Below are positions 55,101 through 63,706 of a DNA stretch of 64,000 nt, piece after piece; the stretch's first letter is position 1, and every line of letters starts with the position of its first letter. The DNA is taken from NCBI RefSeq assembly GCF_042678385.1, contig NZ_JBHUDY010000001.1, forward strand, positions 1,736,001-1,800,000, given 5' to 3'. The notes beneath the pieces are model-generated. The model searched no databases. It worked only from the letters and a program-made list of their open reading frames with translations, and was not told the origin of the DNA. The position numbers were made by a program, and so were the translations under genes. The stretch is from Sphingomonas_B tabacisoli. Its GTDB lineage: Bacteria; Pseudomonadota; Alphaproteobacteria; Sphingomonadales; Sphingomonadaceae.

Positions 55101-56838
55101 GGACGAGCGTGCCCGCCTGTTCGCCCTGCCCCGCTCGAGCTGGGCCGATTATGACGAGACGCTGATCTCGAAGGGCGGCGGCGTGTTTCCACGCACCGCC
55201 AAGACGATCGCGCTTTCGGCCGAGGCCCAGGAAGCGCTCGGCATCACCGAAGCCGAGCTGGAGCCGGCCGCGCTGATCTCGGCGATCCTCAAGAGCCCGG
55301 CCGACCTGATCTGGTTCGGCGGCATCGGCACCTATTTGAAAGCGCGCTCCGAATCCAACACCGAGGTCGGCGACCCGGCCAACGATGCACTGCGCGTCAA
55401 CGCCGAGGAGCTGCGTGCGCGTGTGATCGGCGAAGGTGCCAACCTCGGCGTGACCCAGGCGGGACGTATCGCCTTCGCGTCGCATGGCGGACGGATCAAC
55501 ACCGATTTCATCGACAATTCGGCGGGCGTCGACTGCTCTGACAACGAGGTTAACATCAAGATCGCGCTCAACCGCGAGATGAATGAAGGCCGGCTGTCAT
55601 TCGACGACCGCAACGCGCTGCTGGTCCGAATGACCGACGATGTCGCCGAGCTGGTGCTCGACGACAATCGCCACCAGACGCTGGCGCTGTCGATCGCGGA
55701 AGCCGGCGCCGTCGAGGAGCTGCCGGCCTATGTCCGCCTGATCGAGACGTTCGAGGCTTCGGGCCGGCTCGACAGGGCCGTCGAAGGCATTGCCGCGAAC
55801 GACGAGCTGCTGCGCCGTGCCCAGGAGCAGCGCGGCCTGACCCGTCCCGAGCTCGCCGTGCTGTTGTCGACGGCCAAGCTCGCGCTTCAGGACGCGATCG
55901 AGACGGCGCGGCTGGGCGATGATCCGAGCCTCGTTCCCGATCTGCTCGCCGCTTTCCCGCCCGAGATGCGGGAGAAATTCGAGCAGCCGATCGAGCAGCA
56001 CCAACTGCGCAACGAGATCATCGCCACCAAGATTGCGAACCGGCTGGTGAACCGGCTCGGCATGATCCACCCCTATGAGCTGGCCGAGGAAGAAGGCGCG
56101 GCGCTGGGCGACATCTCTGCGATGTTCGTCGCCGCCGAGCAGCTCTACGGTCTGCGCGCGCTGTGGACCGATATCGATGCGGCGCCGATGGCCGAGACTG
56201 CCCGTATCGCACTGCTCGATGCGCTCGCCATCGGCGTTCGGGCGCAGATGGCCGACCTGCTCCGCGCGACGGATCCGGGAACGCTTCCCGGTCCGTTGGT
56301 CGAGCGACTTGGGCCGGGCATCGCACGGTTGGATGCGCAGCTTGAGAGCCTGCTGGAAGAAGAAGCGCAGGCGGCGTCCGCCACGCTCAGCCGCCGGCTC
56401 GTCGAAGCGGGCGCGCCCGTCGAGCTCGTGCGACGCGTCGCGCGGCTCTACGAGATGGACGGCGCCGTCGGCCTCGCTTCGCTCGGCGTCGAGACGAAGA
56501 CGGACGAAGTCGTGCTGACGCGCGCCTTCACTGGTCTCGGCGAAGCGCTCGGTCTCGATTGGGCGCAGGCGACCGCCAGCCGGCTCAGCCCGAGCGATCC
56601 GTGGGAACGGCTGCTGGCGGCAGGCCTGGCGCGCGATTTCCAGCAGATGCGGCTCGACTTCCTGGCCCATGCCGGAGGCAAGGACCCACAGGCCTTCGCG
56701 TCGGAATGGCTGGATCGTCAGGCGGGCCGCGTCGCCCAGTTCCGCGACCTGATCCACCGCGCCCGCGCCACCGCCGCGCCGAATGCCGCGATGCTGGCAC
56801 AGATCGCGGGCCAGGCGCGGGTGTTGCTGGGGCGCTAG
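52192..56838 (+). CDS. gdhB: NAD-specific glutamate dehydrogenase, large (L_180) type
   Basis: The enzyme oxidatively deaminates glutamate to 2-oxoglutarate and ammonium with NAD. At 1548 residues it has the length of the 180-kDa class. Long regulatory N-terminal regions precede the catalytic core with RAGPVARGGLRWSDRRDDF, the substrate-binding LMKAQRVKNAVIVPTGAKGG, ARDGDDPYFVVAADKGTATF and VVGCGDMSGDVFGNGML. ATG at 52192 has GGCGGAG before it. It converges with the PepSY gene. No truncation or frameshift is seen. Confidence 0.95.
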   Translation: MATATRDRQDTPDQQLISDITRALVKGALPGELDDFDDAARQEAAAFLARAAAQRSPGTPSIHLESVAHGRRFMRLALVNDDMPFLVDSVAGTVTAHELSIDRVLHPVLRVRRDENGQLTGILEGDESARRESMIYMEVERADAKERRALCDDLEASLADVRAAVEDWPLMQRAMKADADRMPDGEGAALLRWFLDYHFTQLGHEVRDRDNEKSEPIGISRVGRREYFLAPQSLKRAFEWFDDGGEAPLLIKSNLIATVHRRAPLDLILLPRREGGKITGLSIHSGLWTSSALATPPNKIPILRARLAALQEKYGFDPAGHAGKALTHALATLPHDLLIAFTPADLERLALTFMSLSDRPRPKLVTVTGALGRHVFAFVWLPRDELTTARRVTIGRMLTEAAHAKILNWSMALESGDLALIRYTLDIREGRVPDAEALDRRIGEMVRGWAPGIEATLAEHVEPGRATRLRLKYANNFPAYYRGRYTPAEAALDVLRLAELEDPGARAVRLYRSERDGPRQLRLKIFNVGGSVPLSSAVPTLENFGFRVIEEVPATLDDGLGSVHDFLLELGEGELPEALFGRADVIEPAIAAVLSGSAENDQFNRLVVTNALVPTEVVLFRAWFRYLRQTGLSYGLQTVVDALRRAPAVARGIIDLFDARHNPANCFEGAADAALASIETGLTGVQAADDDRILRMIRSVVAATLRTNAFSPAAAEALAFKLDSHLVPGLPAPVPWREIWVYSPRVEGIHLRAGPVARGGLRWSDRRDDFRTEILGLMKAQRVKNAVIVPTGAKGGFYPKQLPPASNRDAWLAEGTESYRVFIRSLLSVTDNIVGGKVVHPDKVIARDGDDPYFVVAADKGTATFSDVANALALERGFWLGDAFASGGSQGYDHKAMGITAKGAWVSVQRHFAEMGVDVQTESVRVVGCGDMSGDVFGNGMLLSKAIKLVAAFDHRHIFIDPNTDPAKSWDERARLFALPRSSWADYDETLISKGGGVFPRTAKTIALSAEAQEALGITEAELEPAALISAILKSPADLIWFGGIGTYLKARSESNTEVGDPANDALRVNAEELRARVIGEGANLGVTQAGRIAFASHGGRINTDFIDNSAGVDCSDNEVNIKIALNREMNEGRLSFDDRNALLVRMTDDVAELVLDDNRHQTLALSIAEAGAVEELPAYVRLIETFEASGRLDRAVEGIAANDELLRRAQEQRGLTRPELAVLLSTAKLALQDAIETARLGDDPSLVPDLLAAFPPEMREKFEQPIEQHQLRNEIIATKIANRLVNRLGMIHPYELAEEEGAALGDISAMFVAAEQLYGLRALWTDIDAAPMAETARIALLDALAIGVRAQMADLLRATDPGTLPGPLVERLGPGIARLDAQLESLLEEEAQAASATLSRRLVEAGAPVELVRRVARLYEMDGAVGLASLGVETKTDEVVLTRAFTGLGEALGLDWAQATASRLSPSDPWERLLAAGLARDFQQMRLDFLAHAGGKDPQAFASEWLDRQAGRVAQFRDLIHRARATAAPNAAMLAQIAGQARVLLGR

Positions 56839-56842
56839 CGCC

Positions 56843-57517
56843 TCAGCCCATACCCGCGCTGGTCGCGATCGCGGCCCAGACCAGGCTTCCGCCGACCAGC
56901 GCGCCGGCGAGAAGCCGGGTGCCGTGCAGCCGCGACCAGAGCAGGAAGCCGGTGAGCGCCATCGTCACCAGTGCGCCCGCGATCGTGTCGATCAGCAGCA
57001 CCCAGGCGACGCCAAGGCCCACGCCCTTGTGCAGGTTCTTTATGATCGCCGGGAAGCCCATCGCCTCGCGCTTGACCTGTGCGGCCGGGGCGCCAGGGAC
57101 GTAGCTGACGGTCACTTTCGCATCGGCGAGATTGAACACCCGCGCCCAGCTTACAGGCTCCGGAAGCGCGCGGCCCATGAAGCGTTTCGCCCCTTCCGGG
57201 GCTGGCGGCGGCGGCTTGCCCTCGACCGGCAGCGCCAGCGTGTGCCGCGCCCATTTGCCCAGCGCGTCTGCGTCGGCGATGCCTGCCGGCACGCGCACGT
57301 TCATCTCGCTCACCTCGACCGGCGCGGCGGTATCGATCTTCAGCAGGTTGCGGTGATTGAGCAGAAATCCGCTGCTCCCCATCATCAGGAACAGCAGCGC
57401 GCCCCACAGCCCCGTCCAGGCGTGGACGCGCTTCAGCCAGGTGAGGAACGCCACGCGCTGCCAGCGCGCCGGCACGAACAGCAGGGGTCCGGTCCGCCGG
57501 CGCGGCGCTTCGTACAT
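56843..57517 (-). CDS. PepSY-associated membrane protein, iron-uptake accessory
   Basis: A 224-residue inner-membrane protein with a helix after RVHAWTGLWGALLFLMMGSSG, a periplasmic PepSY-like middle, and two C-terminal helices (WVLLIDTIAGALVTMALTGF and LLAGALVGGSLVWAAIATSA). Such proteins often sit beside siderophore receptors and are suspected of reducing ferric complexes. The ATG at 57517 overlaps the receptor stop as TGATG, so it is translated with the receptor. Confidence 0.85.
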   Translation of the reverse strand: MYEAPRRRTGPLLFVPARWQRVAFLTWLKRVHAWTGLWGALLFLMMGSSGFLLNHRNLLKIDTAAPVEVSEMNVRVPAGIADADALGKWARHTLALPVEGKPPPPAPEGAKRFMGRALPEPVSWARVFNLADAKVTVSYVPGAPAAQVKREAMGFPAIIKNLHKGVGLGVAWVLLIDTIAGALVTMALTGFLLWSRLHGTRLLAGALVGGSLVWAAIATSAGMG

Positions 57518-59637
57518 CAGAGCGAGGTCCTCAAAGTGATCTGCACGCTGCGCGGCTCGCCCGGCTGCGCGCCGACAAAGGTGGGCACGACGAAATAACG
57601 CTTGTTCGTGATGTTGCTGACCGTCAACTGCGCTTCGATGCCGTGCCATTTGTAACCGATGGCGGCGCGGCCGATCGCATAGCTCGGCACTTTCAGCAGT
57701 TCGAGCGAGTCGACATAGACCGACGCCTTGTAGGTCACGCCCGCGCCCAGGCTCAGGCCTTTGAGCGGGCCGCCCAGCCATTCGTAATTGGCCCAGAGCG
57801 AACCCGATGTCCGCGGCGTCGACGACAATTCCTTGCCCAACACCGGCAGGTTCGTCGCGCCGGGCAGGCCCGAGACCGAGGCGAGCGCGCTGGAGCGGTT
57901 CACGGCGTCGACATAGGCGAAGTTGCCGATCAGGCTCAGCCCCTCGATCGGGTTGCCGAGCACGTCCAGCTCGACGCCGCGGGAGCGCTGCTTGCCGGCT
58001 TGGACCGGATCGGCGCCGGGAACCAGAGTGATGAAATAATGGTCGCGCTTGGTCTCGAACACCGCGGCGTTGGCATTCAATTTGCCGTTGAACAGGGTGG
58101 CCTTCAGCCCTGCCTCGATCTGGCTCGACTGCTCCGGGATCGGCGACAGCGAAGCCGATTCCGTGTTGATCGCGACGAACTTGCCCCGGGCGTAGCCGCC
58201 GTAGAACGAGATCGCGTCATTGGCCTTGAACACCGCGCCCGCCTGCCAGCTCAATAGCCCCGGACTTCCCGCGATGCGGCGCCGGACGTTGGCGTTGATG
58301 CCGTCATCGACCAGCTTCACCGCATCGTAGCGAACGCCCGCGCGCAGCTTGATGCGGTCGGCGATGTCCGCCTGCTCCTGCGCATAGACGGAAAGCGTGT
58401 CGGAGCTGATCGCGCGATCGAAGTTCAGCGTCGCCGTGCCGATCGCCGCCGGATTGTCGACCGCGAGCACTGTCCCGCTTTTCACTGTCAGATTGGGCAG
58501 GTTGAAGCTTTTCCGCACCGTATCGATGTCGATCGACGAATATTCGACGCCCAGCAGGATCGTGTGCTTCACGTCGCCGGTCTGCGGCGTCAGCACCGCC
58601 TCCGCCTGGCCGGTCCAGTAATCGGCGTCATCGCTTTGGGTCCGGCCATTGCGGCCGGTCATCACGCCGGCTGCGTTCACCACATTGCCGCTGGCATTGC
58701 GGACAAACGACAGCGCGCGGGTGTCGTAGATCAGCGAGCCGCGAAGCTGAAGGATCGGCGACACTTGCGCCACGTCCGCGATCGTGAAGCGGTGGATGGT
58801 CTGGTCGGCGCGATTGAACGGGCTGTAGAGCCGCGACGCCGGATCGATCGCGGCAAGCGTGCGGTTCACGGTGAACGGGATGCCGTAATTGTCCGGCGTG
58901 GTCCGGATGTCGCGATAATCGTAATCGAGCGTCAGCCGATTGTCGGTGCCGAGCTCTACCGCAAGCGTCGGCAGCACTTCGGTGGACCGACGCGCGAGCC
59001 CGCGAAACCCGTCGGTGCGCTCATAATGCCCGATCAGGCGCGAACTGACGTCCGCCGTCAGCGGCCCGCCGACATCGCCCGTCAGATACAGACTGTCGAA
59101 CCGACCGTAACTCGCTTCGAAATCCGCGCCCCAGGTGTCGCGCGGCGCCTTGGTCACGATGTTGACGGTGCCCCCCGCTTCGCCGCGGCCGTAGAGCGCC
59201 GATCCCGGCCCCTTCAGCACTTCGATCGTCGACACGTCGGAAAGCGTCCGGCGATAGCCGTTGAAGGTGCTGCCGTCGGGCAGTCCGTCGCGGAGGAAGC
59301 GGACCGGCAATCCGCGCACGACGTAGTTATCGGCCAAACCGTAACCGCCGCCGAAGCTCGGCGCGACGGCGCTGGCGTTGGTCAGCGTCTCGTCGAGCGT
59401 GCGGACTGCCTGCTGCGCGATGATCTGCTCGGGCACCACGGCGATTGCCGCCGGAACGTCGCGCGGATCCACTCCGGTCTTGCTGCCCGTCCCCATCGCT
59501 TCGGCCGGACGCTCGCCGTTGACGATAATGTCGGCCGGCGCGCCGCCGCCGCTGGCGTCCAGATCGTCGGCCGCGCGCAGCGGAGCGCTCCAGGCGCAGG
59601 CAAGACCGGACGACAACAGCAACGCGCGACGAAACAT
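57517..59637 (-). CDS. TonB-dependent siderophore receptor
   Basis: A 706-residue outer-membrane receptor. A signal peptide (LLLSSGLACAWSAPLRAADD) precedes the plug with DNYVVRGLPVRFLRDGLPDG and IEVLKGPGSALYGRGEAGGT, and a barrel that ends PRSVQITLRTSL. The sequence pattern fits the siderophore-receptor subfamily. An AGGGAG site precedes the ATG at 59637, and a Fur-box-like sequence lies about 50 bases further upstream, so iron-repressed expression is expected. The PepSY gene follows with overlap. Confidence 0.9.
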   Translation of the reverse strand: MFRRALLLSSGLACAWSAPLRAADDLDASGGGAPADIIVNGERPAEAMGTGSKTGVDPRDVPAAIAVVPEQIIAQQAVRTLDETLTNASAVAPSFGGGYGLADNYVVRGLPVRFLRDGLPDGSTFNGYRRTLSDVSTIEVLKGPGSALYGRGEAGGTVNIVTKAPRDTWGADFEASYGRFDSLYLTGDVGGPLTADVSSRLIGHYERTDGFRGLARRSTEVLPTLAVELGTDNRLTLDYDYRDIRTTPDNYGIPFTVNRTLAAIDPASRLYSPFNRADQTIHRFTIADVAQVSPILQLRGSLIYDTRALSFVRNASGNVVNAAGVMTGRNGRTQSDDADYWTGQAEAVLTPQTGDVKHTILLGVEYSSIDIDTVRKSFNLPNLTVKSGTVLAVDNPAAIGTATLNFDRAISSDTLSVYAQEQADIADRIKLRAGVRYDAVKLVDDGINANVRRRIAGSPGLLSWQAGAVFKANDAISFYGGYARGKFVAINTESASLSPIPEQSSQIEAGLKATLFNGKLNANAAVFETKRDHYFITLVPGADPVQAGKQRSRGVELDVLGNPIEGLSLIGNFAYVDAVNRSSALASVSGLPGATNLPVLGKELSSTPRTSGSLWANYEWLGGPLKGLSLGAGVTYKASVYVDSLELLKVPSYAIGRAAIGYKWHGIEAQLTVSNITNKRYFVVPTFVGAQPGEPRSVQITLRTSL

Positions 59638-59684
59638 TCAAAAGCTCCCTGCTCCCGGGTCTTCAGCCCGGCCTCAAGGTCGCT

Positions 59685-59707
59685 ATTGCTAATCATTCTC
59701 ATTAGTG
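59685..59707. promoter_or_regulatory. Putative Fur box
   Basis: On the minus strand the sequence reads ACTAATGAGAATGATTAGC, close to the Fur consensus of inverted GATAAT-type hexamers, in an AT-rich patch of a GC-rich region. It lies about 50 bases before the siderophore receptor start. Iron-dependent repression by Fur is inferred from the match and the gene it controls. Confidence 0.7.
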
Positions 59708-59780
59708 TCAAGCCCGATCACAGAGATCGGACAGGAACCGTCGCACTGCGCCGAGTGTCGACCGCCCGCCGCTTGCGCGA

Positions 59781-60131
59781 TTACTTTTTGGTGCTGAGCT
59801 GTCCGCCGAGCGTCTGGATCGCCATGCCGGCGCTTTGCAGGCGCTTGGCGCAGGCTGTCATGATCGGGCCCGCGGTCTGCCGCGTGATCGTCGCGGCTTG
59901 CTTCTTCATCGCGGCAGCGAGCTGCGAACCCGGCATCCGCGCATCGACCCGGCCGAGATAATAATAGGCCGAAAGCACCGCGACCCGGTTCTTCGCCGGA
60001 TCCTTCTCGGCCTTGGTGAATAGGTTGCTAGCAAGCAGGCATTTGACGTCTTCGTCGGCCGACTGCGCCATTGCCGGCGCTCCCGTCAGAACCAGAGCCG
60101 CAGCCGCCGCCAATACGTTACGCATCTTCAT
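59781..60131 (-). CDS. Small exported protein, unknown function
   Basis: A 116-residue protein with a signal peptide (VLAAAAALVLTGAPAMAQ) and a helical mature part with two cysteines (EDVKCLLASN, PIMTACAKRL). ATG at 60131 is chosen because GGGAG then has an 8-base spacing; the ATG at 60137 is too close to the ribosome site. I recognise no named family. It is divergent from the DAHP synthase gene. Confidence 0.75.
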   Translation of the reverse strand: MKMRNVLAAAAALVLTGAPAMAQSADEDVKCLLASNLFTKAEKDPAKNRVAVLSAYYYLGRVDARMPGSQLAAAMKKQAATITRQTAGPIMTACAKRLQSAGMAIQTLGGQLSTKK

Positions 60132-60278
60132 GTTCATCACTCCCGAACCTTGCTTGCCGCCCGCATAGCCGAACGTCCGGCCGCTGTCTTGCCGTGTCGG
60201 CCCATGATGAAATGAGGGCGGCATAAAGCCGGACTTGGCTTGCAATCGCCCGCCCCTTTCCGCAATTGCGAAGCCATC

Positions 60279-61652
60279 ATGCCGCGGAAATGGACTCCTG
60301 AAAGCTGGCGCGCCCACGAAGCTCGCCAGCTCCCGACCTACCCCGACACAGGCGCGCTCGCGTCTGCGGAGGCCGAATTGCGCAATTACCCCCCGCTCGT
60401 CTTTGCCGGCGAAGCGCGGGACCTGAAGCGCGACCTCGCCGACGTCTCGGAGGGGAAGGCTTTTCTGCTTCAGGGCGGCGATTGCGCGGAAAGCTTCGCC
60501 GAGTTCCACCCGAACAACATCCGCGACACGTTCCGCGTGCTGCTGCAGATGGCGGTGGTGCTGACCTTCGCGTCGAAGCTGCCGGTGGTGAAGGTCGGCC
60601 GCATGGCGGGCCAATTCGCCAAGCCGCGCTCGTCGGACCTGGAAGAGCAGGACGGCGTCTCTTTGCCGAGCTATCGCGGCGACAACGTCAACGACATCGC
60701 CTTCACGCCTGAATCCCGCACGCCGGACCCGCAGCGGATGGTCAAGGCGTACAGCCAGTCGGCTGCGACGCTGAACCTGCTCCGCGCCTTTGCACAGGGC
60801 GGCTATGCGAACCTGCACCAGGTCCATCGCTGGACCCACGACTTCATGGGTCGCAGCCCCTGGACCAAGAAATACACCGACCTTGCCGACCGCATCGGCG
60901 AGGCGCTGGATTTCATGGCTGCCTGCGGCATCAATCCGGAAACCGTGCCCCAGCTCAAGGGCACGACTTTCTTCACCAGCCACGAAGCCTTGCTGCTCCC
61001 CTATGAGCAGGCGCTGACGCGGCAGGATTCGCTCACCGGCGACTGGTACGACACCAGCGCGCACATGCTCTGGATCGGCGATCGCACGCGGTTCGAAGGC
61101 TCGGCGCATGTCGAGTTCATGCGCGGCATCGGCAACCCAATCGGCATGAAGTGCGGCCCGAGCCTCGAGCCCGACGCGCTCCTGCGCTTGCTCGACACGC
61201 TGAACCCGGCGCGCGAGCCCGGCCGCATCACCCTCATCACCCGCTACGGTTATGACAAGATCGAGGCGGGCCTGCCGCAGCTCGTCCGCGCCGTGATGCG
61301 CGAAGGGCATCCGGTGGTGTGGAGCTGCGACCCGATGCACGGCAATGTCGTCAAGGCCGCAAACGGCTACAAGACGCGGCCCTTCGAGCGCATCCTCGCC
61401 GAGGTGCGCGGCTTCTTCGCCGTCCACCGCGCCGAAGGCAGCTTCGGGGGCGGCATCCATTGCGAGATGACCGGCCAAAACGTGACGGAATGCACCGGCG
61501 GCGCCGTCGATGTGACCGAGCAGAGCCTTGCCGACCGCTATCACACGCACTGCGACCCGCGCCTCAATGCGGCGCAGTCGCTGGAGCTGGCATTCCTGCT
61601 CGCCGAGATGCTGAACCAGGAACTGGCGGAAAGGCGGAAGGCGGCGGCCTAG
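60279..61652 (+). CDS. 3-deoxy-D-arabino-heptulosonate 7-phosphate synthase, class II
   Basis: The enzyme joins phosphoenolpyruvate and erythrose 4-phosphate, the first step of the shikimate pathway. The 457-residue product is of the plant-like AroF class II: FLLQGGDCAESFAEF (PEP and metal site), PVVKVGRMAGQFAKPRS, KCGPSLEPD, VWSCDPMHGNV and GIHCEMTGQNVTECTGG. ATG at 60279 gives MPRKWTPESWR, the usual start. The final base triplet overlaps the stop of the convergent TonB-like gene. Confidence 0.96.
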   Translation: MPRKWTPESWRAHEARQLPTYPDTGALASAEAELRNYPPLVFAGEARDLKRDLADVSEGKAFLLQGGDCAESFAEFHPNNIRDTFRVLLQMAVVLTFASKLPVVKVGRMAGQFAKPRSSDLEEQDGVSLPSYRGDNVNDIAFTPESRTPDPQRMVKAYSQSAATLNLLRAFAQGGYANLHQVHRWTHDFMGRSPWTKKYTDLADRIGEALDFMAACGINPETVPQLKGTTFFTSHEALLLPYEQALTRQDSLTGDWYDTSAHMLWIGDRTRFEGSAHVEFMRGIGNPIGMKCGPSLEPDALLRLLDTLNPAREPGRITLITRYGYDKIEAGLPQLVRAVMREGHPVVWSCDPMHGNVVKAANGYKTRPFERILAEVRGFFAVHRAEGSFGGGIHCEMTGQNVTECTGGAVDVTEQSLADRYHTHCDPRLNAAQSLELAFLLAEMLNQELAERRKAAA

Positions 61653-62392
61653 TTCTTCGCCGCCGCTCCGGCCTCGGTAAAGTCGATCCGGATCCGCACC
61701 CAGGCGCCGATCACCGGCCGCCCGTCGATCCGCGGCGGCCGCACGAGAAATTGCCACGCAGCCTCGCGCACCGCCCGCGCCAGCCCGGAGCCTGCCGGCG
61801 AATCCCCGAGCGCGCGGCAGTTGTCGACATGGAAGCGCTCGACCGTCTGGCAGGCGATCAGCGCCCAGCCGATATGGTGTCCCGCCGGCAGGTAATAGGA
61901 CAGCTCGGCATCGGTCGGCTCGCGATACCATTCGGCATTGTAGAGGCGCACGCCCCCCGGCCCCTCGCCGGGGCCATAAGCGGAAGCGCTGTCCTTGCCT
62001 TTCCCATCGTCGACGGACGCCGTTTCGGTCGCCGTCGAATGGACTTGCGACAGGCTGAAATGCTCCAGGCCCGGGATCAGCGCCGGCATCGTCGGCGCGG
62101 GTTTGGGAACGGGCACCGGCGGCGGCGCGGCCGCGGCCTTTACCGGCGCCGCCCCGCTCCGCGCCTTTTGCACGGTCTTGGGCCGCGCGACCGACTTCCG
62201 CGCATCGGGGGTGAGCTGGAAAGTCAGCGGGCCATGCTCCTCGACTTTCTTCCGCCATTGGTCGGGTGGCGCGAGCTTCAGCAGCATCAGCACAAGCAGC
62301 AAGTGGACGAGGATCGTCAGCCCGATGCTCTGCGCGCGCCGCCGGATCAGCGAGCGATCGGCACCCGACAGATCAAGATAGGCCGAACGCAT
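61649..62392 (-). CDS. TonB-like (energy-transducer-type) membrane protein
   Basis: A 247-residue protein with one N-terminal membrane helix (SIGLTILVHLLLVLMLLKLA), a proline/alanine-rich periplasmic linker (AAAAPPPVPVPKPAPTMP) and a C-terminal domain containing PRIDGRPVIGAWVRIRIDF, which resembles the TonB C-terminal fold. It could supply energy to TonB-dependent receptors or be a paralogue with another role. ATG at 62392 is used; an ATG at 62419 is also in frame. No exbB or exbD lies nearby in the window. Confidence 0.7.
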   Translation of the reverse strand: MRSAYLDLSGADRSLIRRRAQSIGLTILVHLLLVLMLLKLAPPDQWRKKVEEHGPLTFQLTPDARKSVARPKTVQKARSGAAPVKAAAAPPPVPVPKPAPTMPALIPGLEHFSLSQVHSTATETASVDDGKGKDSASAYGPGEGPGGVRLYNAEWYREPTDAELSYYLPAGHHIGWALIACQTVERFHVDNCRALGDSPAGSGLARAVREAAWQFLVRPPRIDGRPVIGAWVRIRIDFTEAGAAAKN

Positions 62393-62509
62393 CGGTGGCG
62401 CGCCTAGCGGACGCCGCATGGCCCGACAACGGGCGATGCGACGTGCCGTTGAGCGCGTAACCGGCGCCCGTTCAGCCGTCCTTCATCCCCAGCCGAGCAG
62501 GCCTGCTTC

Positions 62510-62878
62510 ATGCCGCGCTCGATCATCCTGCCGACTGTTCTGGTCGCCTTCATCGTTCTCCAGACTCCGGCAAGCGCACAGACCGCAGCCCAACCCGCCG
62601 ATCTTGGCGAAGTCCGTCGCCTCACCCCTGAGGAAAAGGAACGCATCCTCGCCCAAAGCGACGAGCGGACCGCCGACGCCGCGCTCGCCAGCGCGCTTGG
62701 CGGTGGCACCGGCGGAGATCGGGCGATCCATGGCGAAGTCGGGTTCGAGATCGGCACCGGCAACACCGTCGGGGCCTTCGGCTCGGCGATGATCCCGCTG
62801 GGCGACCGCGGCGCCGCGATCCTGCAGTTCGAAGACTTCCGCACCAACGCCGGAAACTTCAGGCGCTATCGCCGCTAG
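62510..62878 (+). CDS. Exported hypothetical protein
   Basis: A 122-residue protein with a signal peptide (IILPTVLVAFIVLQTPASAQ). The mature part has a charged helix (LTPEEKERILAQSDERTADA) and a C-terminal beta hairpin (FGSAMIPLGDRGAAILQFED). I recognise no family. A REP-like repeat begins directly after its stop codon. Confidence 0.68.
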   Translation: MPRSIILPTVLVAFIVLQTPASAQTAAQPADLGEVRRLTPEEKERILAQSDERTADAALASALGGGTGGDRAIHGEVGFEIGTGNTVGAFGSAMIPLGDRGAAILQFEDFRTNAGNFRRYRR

Positions 62879-62938
62879 CCCCTCTCCCGCCCGGCGGGAG
62901 AGGGCGACTCGCGCCAGCAGGCGCGAGCGGGGTGAGGG
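62879..62938. repeat. REP-like palindromic element, copy of the family at 477-536
   Basis: It has CCCTCTCCCGC / GCGGGAGAGGG arms, the linker GACTCGCGCC and the second hairpin GGCGCGAGCGGGG, matching the repeat between tsf and pyrH almost base for base. It lies between two plus-strand genes and may serve as a transcript-stabilising or terminating structure. Confidence 0.8.
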
Positions 62939-62976
62939 TGCTGGGCACGGAAGCTTCCACCGCGGATTTCCACTGT

Positions 62977-63546
62977 ATGAAGCAAACCCTGCCCCTCACC
63001 CTGACCGCCTTCCTAGCAGCTTGCAGCGCGACACCCGACACCAAGAAGCAGACAGCCGCCCCCACGGCCACTAGAACCCCGGCGCCCTCCCCAATCCAAC
63101 CGCCCGCTCCCGGCACACCCACCGGCCTCCCCGACGACCGCACGCCCGTCTCCGAAGCACCCTTCGCCAAGACGAGCGCCCAAGGTGCGGCGAACGTCGT
63201 CCAGACCTATTTTGCGCTGATCGAAGCCGCGAAATACGCTGAGGCCCGCGCGCTCTGGTCGGATGGCGGAAAGGCCAGCGGCATGACCCCCGAGGCATTA
63301 GCTGCGAGCTTGGGCCGCTACACCGAATACCACGCCCAGATCGGCTCTCCCGGCGCGATCAAAGGCGCCGCCGGTTCGCTGTATGTCGACGTGCCGGCAG
63401 TCGCCTATGGCCGCCTCAAGACCGGCGAGCCGTTCAACCTCAAAGGCCCGATCACGCTTCGCCGCTGCAACGATGTTCCCGGCTGCACGGCTGCGCAACG
63501 CGAATGGCGGATTGCGAGAAGCGAGCTGAAACCTGTGCCCAAATGA
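62977..63546 (+). CDS. Lipoprotein, unknown function
   Basis: A 189-residue lipoprotein: the signal LPLTLTAFLAACSA has a type II cleavage site at the cysteine. A proline/threonine-rich linker (APSPIQPPAPGTPTG) leads into an NTF2-like or SnoaL-like helical-beta domain (NVVQTYFALIEAAKYAEARA). The ATG at 62977 starts the lipoprotein signal; an upstream in-frame ATG is ignored. No named family is certain. Confidence 0.72.
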   Translation: MKQTLPLTLTAFLAACSATPDTKKQTAAPTATRTPAPSPIQPPAPGTPTGLPDDRTPVSEAPFAKTSAQGAANVVQTYFALIEAAKYAEARALWSDGGKASGMTPEALAASLGRYTEYHAQIGSPGAIKGAAGSLYVDVPAVAYGRLKTGEPFNLKGPITLRRCNDVPGCTAAQREWRIARSELKPVPK

Positions 63547-63549
63547 AAA

Positions 63550-63576
63550 GCGGGGGCCGTAGCCCTCGCCTTATTT
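63550..63576 (+). terminator. Possible weak terminator after the lipoprotein gene
   Basis: GCGGGGGC (63550-63557) pairs with GCCCTCGC (63562-63569), with one G-U pair and a 4-base loop, followed by CTTATTT. The T-run is short, so efficiency is doubtful. It would separate the lipoprotein gene from cas9. Confidence 0.45.
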
Positions 63577-63668
63577 GGTGCAGTTCAGACTGCTTGTTAA
63601 CAGCTGGCCTGCGATTTCTGAGAAGTTCAAACTCGTTCAAATTGGCTGCAAAGTCAATTGCATCTGCT

Positions 63669-63700
63669 CCCCTTCGTTGCAAACATGCGCCGCAAGGGGG
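63669..63700 (+). promoter_or_regulatory. Hairpin covering the cas9 ribosome-binding site
   Basis: CCCCTT (63669-63674) can pair with AAGGGG (63694-63699), the Shine-Dalgarno region of cas9. The inner part GC (63679-63680) may also pair with GC (63687-63688). It could keep cas9 translation low. The stem is only six pairs, so this is tentative. Confidence 0.4.
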
Positions 63701-63706
63701 AAGTGC

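Noticed and set aside
51790..55485. A 1231-codon open frame on the minus strand across the glutamate dehydrogenase gene
   Set aside because: It is a GC-driven shadow of the plus-strand gene, which has clear family motifs. The antisense product is rich in Arg, Asp and His with no domain pattern.
59781..62258. One 825-codon minus-strand frame from the TonB-like region to the small exported protein
   Set aside because: Most of it is antisense to the class II DAHP synthase. Only its last 116 residues, with a signal peptide and ribosome site, are taken as a gene.
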